From assembly GCA_002452265.1 (NCBI GenBank), contig DKEW01000064.1:1-42217 (forward strand): a DNA stretch of 42,217 nt. Direction: 5' to 3'. The notes beneath the pieces are model-generated. The model made no database searches. It had not been told where the DNA came from and saw only the letters and a list, made by a program, of their open reading frames with translations. The DNA comes from Pelobacter sp. UBA6812 (GTDB taxonomy: Bacteria > Desulfobacterota > Desulfuromonadia > Desulfuromonadales > Syntrophotaleaceae). Below are positions 25,176 to 30,945 of the stretch, in pieces. Position 1 is the first letter of the stretch, and each line of letters opens with the position of its first letter. The position numbers were made by a program, and so were the translations under genes.

Positions 25176-25207
25176 AAAGGGCCGCAACACGATGTTGCGG
25201 CCCTTTT
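25176..25207. terminator. Bidirectional intrinsic terminator
   Basis: A perfect 14-base stem, AAAGGGCCGCAACA / TGTTGCGGCCCTTT, encloses a CGA loop. T-rich tails exist on both strands (TTTT on plus, TTTAATTTT on minus), so it ends the unknown gene to the left and the radical SAM gene from the right. Confidence 0.92.
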
Positions 25208-25256
25208 GGTTGTTCGCACGGGGGATTGGTGGCGAATAGCCAACGACTCCCTTTGA

Positions 25257-26384
25257 TCAGCAAGGAGCCCAGTCAGGCGTTTTGGCCTGTTCGGCCGCCA
25301 TGGCAATATACTTCTGTACGGAGGGATGATCCGCAGTCATCAAGCGTACATGATCGAGCAAACGCCGACGATGGCAGATATCCGTGGCCTTGCCGTGCCG
25401 TCCTTCAACCAGGCGATCATGGCTGCAACCCCCGGCACAGTGCTTGAGCCAATCACAAGCCAGACACACCGGCGGCAGATTCACATCCATGGCCCGCAAT
25501 CGACAGGCCGTTGCAGAATGGGGCAGCTTATCAAAATCGAGCTCCCGCAGGTGGCCGTAATAGTAGTCGGACTCACCGGCATACTTATCACAATGATACA
25601 CAGCCCCTTCCGGTTCGACACTCAATGTTCCACCAACGCAACTGGCAGCAGAACTGCAGAGGGAACCGGGCCACCTCATGGACAGCAGTAACCAGTCCCC
25701 AAACTCCCGCACCCGCATGCGGGGATCGTCCAGTTCAAGCCAGGCGTCGAACAGCTGCATCATATACGCATAATAACGACCGGCTGCCAGGGATTCCCCC
25801 TGCGCCCGGGCATTTCCTCGCACCGGCAAAAAGCACACATCGAACAGTTCGTGGTCCCGGTAAAATTTCAACAAGTCCATGGGCGGTATAGCCAGGCTGC
25901 GCTCGGTCAGGACCGAAATGACGCCAAACGGGACATCATACCGGCGCAAGCGTTCGATCCCTTTGAGAATGCGCTGATGGCTGGGCTTGCCATCGACGGT
26001 GGGACGCTGCACATCGTGCACCGCCGCCGGTCCATCGATACTGATGCCAACCCGAAAGCCGAACTCGCCAAGAAACTGCGCCGTCTCGTTGTTCAAATGC
26101 ATCCCGTTGGTCTGCACATTGTTCTGATACCGCTGATCGGCACCGGCCAGTTCCTGTTGAACCACCAACGCCTTGCGCAGCGGGCTCAGCCCACCGAGCA
26201 AAGGCTCTCCCCCATGCCAGATAAACCGAAAATCGCGGTAACCGCTGGCAAAGGCCCGAGCCATCGCCAGGGCCATCACTTCAAAGGACATCGCATCGGA
26301 TTGAGCCACCCGGTCATGACAGTAACTGCAACGCAATGAACAGGCACGGGTCAGCTTCAGGATCAGGTTGAGAGGCAGACTCAT
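25257..26384 (-). CDS. Radical SAM/SPASM maturase (anaerobic sulfatase-maturase-like)
   Basis: A 375-residue radical SAM protein that would modify another polypeptide under anaerobic conditions. The SAM cluster motif CSLRCSYC gives C15, C19 and C22. GGEPLL follows in the next strand. The C-terminal SPASM domain is rich in Cys: CSSAASCVGGTLSVEPEGAVYHCD near 235-260, then CLACDWLKHCAGGCSHDR and a final ICHRRR. Overall arrangement is that of anSME, which oxidises Cys or Ser to formylglycine, but no sulfatase gene is nearby. It overlaps the upstream small-protein gene by four bases (ATGA). The likely substrate is that small protein; the kind of change is unknown. Confidence 0.88.
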   Translation of the reverse strand: MSLPLNLILKLTRACSLRCSYCHDRVAQSDAMSFEVMALAMARAFASGYRDFRFIWHGGEPLLGGLSPLRKALVVQQELAGADQRYQNNVQTNGMHLNNETAQFLGEFGFRVGISIDGPAAVHDVQRPTVDGKPSHQRILKGIERLRRYDVPFGVISVLTERSLAIPPMDLLKFYRDHELFDVCFLPVRGNARAQGESLAAGRYYAYMMQLFDAWLELDDPRMRVREFGDWLLLSMRWPGSLCSSAASCVGGTLSVEPEGAVYHCDKYAGESDYYYGHLRELDFDKLPHSATACRLRAMDVNLPPVCLACDWLKHCAGGCSHDRLVEGRHGKATDICHRRRLLDHVRLMTADHPSVQKYIAMAAEQAKTPDWAPC

Positions 26385-26695
26385 TTGACCCTTGCATCCA
26401 CTTGCAGCTGGGCGAGTATCTTCTTTTCTGCGGCAGTCAACACCTTGTCGATCCGCAATTCATGGATTTTTTCCATCCACTGTTTGTTGTCCGGGGTGCA
26501 CTTTCCCCAGCCGTTATCGCATCGTTCCCAGTTCTGACAATAACTTGCATCCATCTTACCCCTGGCCAGATCAACGATCTGCTGTTCGATCACCTCCCGC
26601 CCCACCAGGTGATTGCAAGTCACCTTCTCGAGATCGCGGGCCAACTTGGCAATGCTTGGCGTGGTAACGGCTTTTTTACGAATTTTCTTTTCCAT
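26381..26695 (-). CDS. Small four-cysteine protein, candidate substrate of the radical SAM enzyme
   Basis: A 104-residue, Lys-rich protein without signal peptide. GAGGAGG lies six bases before ATG 26695 and its stop overlaps the maturase start, so the two are translationally coupled. Helical N-terminal half (AKLARDLEKV...EVIEQQIVDLARGKMD), then a Cys-bearing core with C53, C59 and C66 within NWERCDNGWGKCTPDN, and a helical C-terminus. C27 is separate. The tetrad C-T-P-D partly resembles the C-x-P-x-R formylglycine site used by sulfatase maturases but lacks the Arg. I know no family for it. It may be a RiPP-like precursor, a substrate protein or a maturase chaperone; the first two are favoured by the coupling. 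Confidence 0.72.
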   Translation of the reverse strand: MEKKIRKKAVTTPSIAKLARDLEKVTCNHLVGREVIEQQIVDLARGKMDASYCQNWERCDNGWGKCTPDNKQWMEKIHELRIDKVLTAAEKKILAQLQVDARVK

Positions 26696-26721
26696 AAAAA
26701 ACCTCCTCTTCGGATAAAGGT

Positions 26722-26738
26722 CGGGAGACCATCTCCCG
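26722..26738. promoter_or_regulatory. Leader inverted repeat upstream of the small-protein gene
   Basis: A perfect inverted repeat CGGGAGA-CCA-TCTCCCG in the 5' leader, 27-43 bases upstream of the start codon, with the arms extending as GGTCG/CGACC after a two-base bulge. It could be an operator or an RNA hairpin controlling the operon; it lacks a T-run and is unlikely to be a terminator. Confidence 0.5.
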
Positions 26739-26809
26739 GCGACCCATAAAACAGCCTTTCTCGCCAGAAAACGCGCAGATGCAAGGCGGTGTCAGGACCT
26801 AAACACAAC

Positions 26810-26837
26810 ATTACAGCCTACTCACAAAATTAATCAA
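26810..26837 (-). promoter_or_regulatory. Possible sigma-70 promoter of the maturase operon
   Basis: On the minus strand TTGATT, a 16-base spacer and TGTAAT stand about 115 bases before the small-protein start codon. Four and five of six bases match the consensus. Weak evidence, but no better candidate is seen. Confidence 0.35.
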
Positions 26838-27309
26838 TACTTTTTATATTATTCAAATATTCCATGGTGGGCGACAAGAACACCGACCCCGCCCTGTCGT
26901 TTACAAGAAAGGCTCGACATTCACCCGCCCCGGGCCGGTCAGAGGAAGCAATCCACTTAGGGAAGAAACGAGTGAAGGCTTTGCGCGCTTTAAGGGACAC
27001 GGAGAAAATTATTTCTTTGGTTGTAATTTACGAGAAGATTCGGGGCAAATAGCTTGAATAGGGCTTCACTATGCTTCTGAATCTGGTGGAGAAGGTGCGA
27101 AAGGGATGCCTGGCAAGGCTGACCTGGTACAATTGGGGGGAACGGAGATGTGTATAGATCGAACCGTGGATCCGAAATGTCCGAATCAGGGAAGTTGCTG
27201 TTGAGGGGGATTCGTATTGGAATAATAGTAGAAAATTTATAACTACAAAATGTCAGAGGGAGGGCAGCAGATTGTCACGACCGAAGGAAAAAAAAGAAAA
27301 GACTGGACG

Positions 27310-27636
27310 TTACGCTTGAAGTAAACGGCGCTGCAACAACTTCTGCATATCACGACGCCCATCAACGATCAGGAACACATATACATTGTTTTCCATGATT
27401 CTATAAATAATGCGGTAAGGCTTAAAAAAGACTTCACGGTATTCACGAAGCCCCAGGGCCAACAACTCCTTTGGATAAACTCCACGGTGGGGATTCTCGG
27501 CCAGGCCGTTGAAGATCTTTTCAATCATCTCCAGAACATATTCCGCTTTGCCCTGAACATCGTGCCGTTCGATGTAATCAAACAGGTCTTCCAGATCACC
27601 TGCCGCATCATCGGTCAAGAGTACCGAAAAAGCCAT
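27310..27636 (-). CDS. ParE/RelE-superfamily toxin
   Basis: A 108-residue type II toxin. Start MAFSVLLTDDAAGDLEDLFDYI is the ParE-like N-terminus; NPHRGVYPKEL and VFFKPYRIIYRI are the conserved core (xxxxYRIIYRI strand), and VFLIVDGRRDMQKLLQRRL is the C-terminal element. ParE toxins poison DNA gyrase, RelE toxins cleave mRNA; sequence places it nearer ParE. ATG overlaps the antitoxin stop by one base (TGATG), the typical coupling. The pair stabilises a plasmid or integrated element, consistent with its place next to a conjugation operon. Confidence 0.88.
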   Translation of the reverse strand: MAFSVLLTDDAAGDLEDLFDYIERHDVQGKAEYVLEMIEKIFNGLAENPHRGVYPKELLALGLREYREVFFKPYRIIYRIMENNVYVFLIVDGRRDMQKLLQRRLLQA

Positions 27637-27911
27637 CAGCGGGTTGTCTCCCGCCCCCGTAACCGCTTAAAAACATCGGCGGCGGGCTGAACCTTGCCCT
27701 CTTCGACTTGACGGGTACCAAGGGCCAAAATTTTCAGCAAGGCCATGGTTTCCTGGGTCTGCTCGTAACTTTCAATATCCTGCATAACCACCTTAGCTTC
27801 ACCGTTCTGAGTGATTATCAGGGGTTCTCGCTCTTCTCCCAGGTTCCGCACAATTTCGGCGGCATGGGCTTTGAGATAGCTGATCGGCTTGATTTGGCTG
27901 GACAGTTTCAT
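27636..27911 (-). CDS. Phd/YefM-family antitoxin
   Basis: A 91-residue antitoxin. ATG 27911 has GGGAGG seven bases upstream; the longer frame to 27965 lies across the promoter. N-terminal LSSQIKPISYLKAHAAEIV and PLIITQNGEAKVVMQDIESYE are the YefM/Phd DNA-binding fold. The C-terminal half (TMALLKILALGTRQVEEGKVQ...FKRLRG) is the toxin-wrapping segment. Represses its own promoter with the toxin as corepressor, as is known for the family; an operator candidate overlaps the -10 element. Confidence 0.88.
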   Translation of the reverse strand: MKLSSQIKPISYLKAHAAEIVRNLGEEREPLIITQNGEAKVVMQDIESYEQTQETMALLKILALGTRQVEEGKVQPAADVFKRLRGRETTR

Positions 27912-27930
27912 AATACCTCCCGCAGACATA

Positions 27931-27965
27931 GACCATATATAGTCCTTAAATAGGTCAACTGTCAA
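27931..27965 (-). promoter_or_regulatory. Toxin-antitoxin promoter and operator
   Basis: On the minus strand TTGACA (27965-27960) and TATATA (27941-27936) are 18 bases apart, a good sigma-70 match. The near-palindrome GACCATATATAGTC (27931-27944, two mismatches) covers the -10 element, as expected for autorepression by the antitoxin. Confidence 0.6.
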
Positions 27966-28569
27966 TGATCAAGTAGACAGCCCATGAAAGGCACAGGGGT
28001 CTCGACTTTTGATACATAGAGGAGATAGGAGCATCGTTGCTTTGTTGCAATAAATGTAAGAGTCAATCAACGCATTGCCCTCTCCTCTAAACTGTCTAGC
28101 ACCCGGTATCAGCCAAACGACTGGCGTAGCGTCATGCGAAGAAAACCTGTTTCTACAAGTTCATTTTTTATCAGGCTATTTTCTCAACCCCAGACAAACC
28201 CAGGCTGTAAGATTCGCTATCAGGTTTTAAAAAGAGCCTATGGAATAGTCATTCTGCTCCAAAACTCCACCTATTAATTTCCTGAAAAATTACATTTCCT
28301 CCTTTAACGACCAGGGACTCCTTAACCATAGCTAAAGGCAAAACTCAATATAGGTACGCAGCAATGATTTGATATGTTTAATTATTGCTATTGACAAAAC
28401 TGCCCACCTCAGATTAAATAAGATTACGTTCAATAAAATTTTATAATTTTATCGAATTATTGCATTGAATAGCATCATAGCACATAAGCCTTATCACCCT
28501 ATTTAGGCCGCACATACAGCTAAATATGCCTACCTGGCGTAGCACCGGCGGTCAGCCACAAACGACTAG
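27966..28569. other. A/T-rich, gene-free boundary region
   Basis: These 604 bases contain no gene with a ribosome binding site. Present are a degenerate repeat pair (28094-28132 and 28531-28570), a plus-strand TTGACA-type promoter at 28391-28419, and an A/T palindrome ATAAAATT-TTAT-AATTTTAT at 28433-28452. It separates the toxin-antitoxin pair from the conjugation operon and may hold an attachment or origin remnant, which I cannot confirm. Confidence 0.5.
28391..28419 (+). promoter_or_regulatory. Possible sigma-70 promoter with A/T palindrome downstream
   Basis: TTGACA, a 17-base spacer and TTAAAT (four of six matches). The palindrome ATAAAATT-TTAT-AATTTTAT (28433-28452) lies where the transcript would begin and could be an operator. 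It would read toward the gene remnant and the conjugation operon. Confidence 0.35.
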
Positions 28570-28919
28570 ACACCCGAAAAAGGCAAAACATGTTCGTACG
28601 TCGTCCTATCCGGGTTCATTGATTTGCTTGAAGGTCAGCAACGCTTTACAGAAAAATTGGGTTACCCTGCGCCCGTAATTTTGACGGTGAATGCCAGGTT
28701 TTCCGAAATAAGAGAGCGGAACTGATTCTGCGGGAATGGTTAAGCGACAAGATCGAGGGACCGGAAAAGTTCAGTCGCCTAATTCATGATCTCGTTGAAC
28801 ATAACCTTGCATTGTGCGCAGCACTGGATGGGGTTGCACTCGAATCGATAGAGCGATTGAATCCAAAGTCCGTCAAAGCCGCAAGCTTCAACATCTTTGG
28901 CTGGAGACCTTTCGCCTAG
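28570..28919 (+). pseudogene. Frameshifted gene remnant of unknown family
   Basis: Two open segments in adjacent frames join into one coding-like reading. From the codon after a TAG at 28567 one reads TPEKGKTCSYVVLSGFIDLL, then EGQQRFTEKLGYPAPVI and NARFSEIRE, before a TGA at 28723. Moving to the next frame near 28711-28718 continues AELILREWLSDKIEGP, SRLIHDLVEHNLALCAALDG and NPKSVKAASFNIFGWRPFA to TAG 28917. No proper start codon is visible for the first part. Codon pattern suggests a real gene that lost one base. I do not recognise the protein. Confidence 0.5.
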
Positions 28920-29081
28920 CTAACCTTTCGGCGGCTTCACAGGGCTTATGCCACTAACGATTACATGCGCCATCAAGAGTTGGTTGTAAAAGGTTTTGCC
29001 AAGGCTTACTGCGCACATCGGGAAACCCTCCGCAAATCGAAGATAAACGCTTCCATATCTTCCAATCCCCAACATTATGTC

Positions 29082-29111
29082 TTGTCTATACTTTCATATG
29101 ACACATATAAA
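29082..29111 (+). promoter_or_regulatory. Candidate promoter of the conjugation operon
   Basis: TTGTCT, an 18-base spacer and TATAAA stand about 110 bases before trbM. The spacer and -35 carry an imperfect palindrome, TGTCTATAC-TTT-CATATGACA (29084-29104), which could bind a repressor. Nothing else in 28920-29220 looks coding; the frame at 28965-29201 lacks a start site. Confidence 0.4.
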
Positions 29112-29220
29112 GGCAGAATTGGTCAATACCGATTGCACACCGGATCGTCCACAAAAAATCGTATTAAAAGACCCCCCTTATCTGCCAGAAAAATATCGTG
29201 AAATACAGGAGGTTAAGGTC

Positions 29221-29553
29221 ATGATTAAGTTGTTGGTAGTGACAGGAACATTAATAACAATTGGGCTGGCCGCTCCGCCAACCCAAGCAGCAGATGTTTT
29301 AACAGGGGATAAGAAATTAGCCTGTGAAGCAATTTTGTGCCTGTCTTCAGGCGACCGCCCCAGCGAATGTTCCCCTGCCTTATCTCGGTATTTCGGGATC
29401 AAGAAAGACTGGTGGAAGGACACGGTTAAAGCCCGTCGGAAATTTTTAAATAAGTGTCCGGACGCCGACCAAGACAAAGAAATGAAAAATCGCATAAAAA
29501 ATATTTCCAAAAACGCCAGGCAATGGAAAACCGAAGGTTCTATTGACGAGTAA
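29221..29553 (+). CDS. trbM: TrbM-family conjugal transfer protein
   Basis: A 110-residue exported protein. ATG 29221 follows AGGAGG; the longer frame from 29077 is spurious. Signal peptide to about residue 23 (ends PPTQA). The mature part has the TrbM signature: TGDKKLACEAILCLSSG...RPSECSPALSRYFGIKK, then KARRKFLNKCP, with Cys at 35, 40, 50 and 79 that could form two disulfides. TrbM is carried in IncP-type mating-pair regions and its exact role is unclear. First gene of the operon. Confidence 0.85.
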   Translation: MIKLLVVTGTLITIGLAAPPTQAADVLTGDKKLACEAILCLSSGDRPSECSPALSRYFGIKKDWWKDTVKARRKFLNKCPDADQDKEMKNRIKNISKNARQWKTEGSIDE

Positions 29554-29572
29554 AATAAGTTTTAAGGATTTA

Positions 29573-30262
29573 ATGATGAGACATGGAATTTTCCTTTTTA
29601 TACTCTGTGCTTCAATCCTGTGCGAAACATCCGCCTGGGCAATCGAAAAATCCCCCTCCGCCCCGGAGTTCACGTTAAAGACCCTCGAACTATCCGAAAT
29701 AGATAGAGACGCTATCACCCGCGTAACGTATGCCGAAGCCGGGAATCAAGGAGATACCGGCATGGCTGCGGTTGTTTTTGTCATCCTGAATCGATTGGTA
29801 TCCGGCAATTTTGGATCTTCTGTTACCCAAATCCTCAACGCGGAAAATCAGTTTGAACCGGCCACCCGTGCGGGGGGCTGGGAAAAACTTCCCCCCTTGG
29901 GACCGCAACAGAGAGCAAGGATCGACACCATCATTAATCTGTCTCTCGATGGACGGTTGCCCGATCCTACGAACGGATCACTTTACTTCCAAAACCCGGC
30001 TATTGTCGCCCAGCGTGAAAACAATGGGAAAGTCTCCAAAGGATTGACCCGTTTCAATGGGTCAAATCCCGCCGCCGTTATCCGAGATCATGAGTTTTAC
30101 GCCAAGATAAACGGACACGAAACGGCCCCAGTTTTGGTCCAGGCTAAAAAACGTCCAACACCGGAACCGTGGGACATTTATGGCTGGAGCCATCGCCAAG
30201 ACCTTCAAAAAACCGCCTCTTGGGATGTTTTTACCCAAAATACCCCCAGAACAATTCACTAA
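29573..30262 (+). CDS. SleB-type cell-wall hydrolase of the conjugation system
   Basis: An exported hydrolase of about 229 residues (ATG 29573 or 29576, after AAGGA). Signal peptide to about residue 23 (LFILCASILCETSAWA). Domain: Hydrolase_2/SleB type, with VTYAEAGNQGDTGMAAVVFVILNRL (catalytic Glu in YAEAG), a Q-F substrate region (AENQFEPATR) and a final SLYFQNP/HEFYAKI part. It would open peptidoglycan for the secretion channel, the job done by the VirB1/TrbN lytic transglycosylase in better known systems. It overlaps the previous frame's end closely and is followed by the pilin gene after 29 bases. Confidence 0.82.
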   Translation: MMRHGIFLFILCASILCETSAWAIEKSPSAPEFTLKTLELSEIDRDAITRVTYAEAGNQGDTGMAAVVFVILNRLVSGNFGSSVTQILNAENQFEPATRAGGWEKLPPLGPQQRARIDTIINLSLDGRLPDPTNGSLYFQNPAIVAQRENNGKVSKGLTRFNGSNPAAVIRDHEFYAKINGHETAPVLVQAKKRPTPEPWDIYGWSHRQDLQKTASWDVFTQNTPRTIH

Positions 30263-30291
30263 ACCATCAACCATTTTCAAGGAGAAAAACA

Positions 30292-30615
30292 ATGCAAAAA
30301 GCTCCTGTTGCCATGATCAAACCCGCATCCCAACAAAAAATGGCTCTCTTCACCCTAACCATGGCCACGTTGCTTGTCCTCGTCTCTTTTAACCTGGCTT
30401 TTGCCGGGCCAATTGAGGAAGGCGTTGACTGGCTGCTGGATCTGTTGACCAACGGTATTGCCCGGAGCCTCGCCATTATTGGGATCGTCATTCTTGGATA
30501 TATGGCTTGGGCTGGCCGGATCACCGGGGAAGCCTGCGGAAAGTATATCCTCGGCATTGTCTTTGTTTTCGGTGGAGCATCCATTGTGGATCTTATTATT
30601 GCGGCTGTGTCTTAA
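30292..30615 (+). CDS. virB2: VirB2/TrbC-like pilin
   Basis: A 107-residue pilin precursor. AAGGAG precedes ATG 30292. A long signal peptide ends at about residue 38 (SFNLAFA), leaving a mature pilin that starts GPIEEGVDWLLDLL and has two hydrophobic helices (SLAIIGIVILGYMAWAG and YILGIVFVFGGASIVDLIIAA) separated by a short basic loop, the VirB2 plan. It forms the conjugative pilus. Confidence 0.88.
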   Translation: MQKAPVAMIKPASQQKMALFTLTMATLLVLVSFNLAFAGPIEEGVDWLLDLLTNGIARSLAIIGIVILGYMAWAGRITGEACGKYILGIVFVFGGASIVDLIIAAVS

Positions 30616-30627
30616 AGGGAGGCTGCC

Positions 30628-30945
30628 ATGTCTGAAGGGGCAGACCGGTTGTTTATCGGACCAACCCGACCTGCGATGAAGTGGGGCGTCACCATCGACG
30701 GCATCATTGTGGGGTTTGCTCTGGCGGCCATAGTCATGATCGGTACGGGCAACCCGTTTTCTTTGCTGTTGTATTTACCTATTCACGGCACCCTCTATCT
30801 GCTTTGTCTGCGAGACCCCCGGATTGTCCGGCTTTTGGTTCTATGGGTCCAAACAAAACTTAAATCGCTTGGGTGGCGGCACTGGCAAGCAGCAACAGCC
30901 TGCCCCCTGGTCAACACCCGCGCCAGAAAAAGGTTGCCTCAATGA
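30628..30945 (+). CDS. virB3: VirB3/TrbD-like inner-membrane protein
   Basis: A 105-residue protein with the VirB3 start motif DRLFIGPTRPAMKWGVTIDG and two membrane segments (about 24-40 and 45-60). GGGAGG precedes ATG 30628, and the stop overlaps virB4 by four bases. VirB3 works with VirB4 in pilus biogenesis. The last 30 residues are basic and less conserved. Confidence 0.85.
   Translation: MSEGADRLFIGPTRPAMKWGVTIDGIIVGFALAAIVMIGTGNPFSLLLYLPIHGTLYLLCLRDPRIVRLLVLWVQTKLKSLGWRHWQAATACPLVNTRARKRLPQ

Larger units (their letters stand above)
26696..27309. other. Gene-poor region upstream of the maturase operon
   Basis: These 614 bases hold a hairpin and a candidate promoter for the small-protein gene (listed separately), then sequence without convincing genes. 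The frame at 26864-27052 is Lys/Arg-rich, has no ribosome binding site and is probably chance. From about 26820 on, composition becomes A/T-rich, as in the region to the right. Confidence 0.5.

Noticed and set aside
26864..27052. 62-codon plus-strand frame
   Set aside because: No ribosome binding site; low-complexity basic composition.
28965..29201. 78-codon plus-strand frame before trbM
   Set aside because: No ribosome binding site, overlaps the candidate promoter and resembles no protein.
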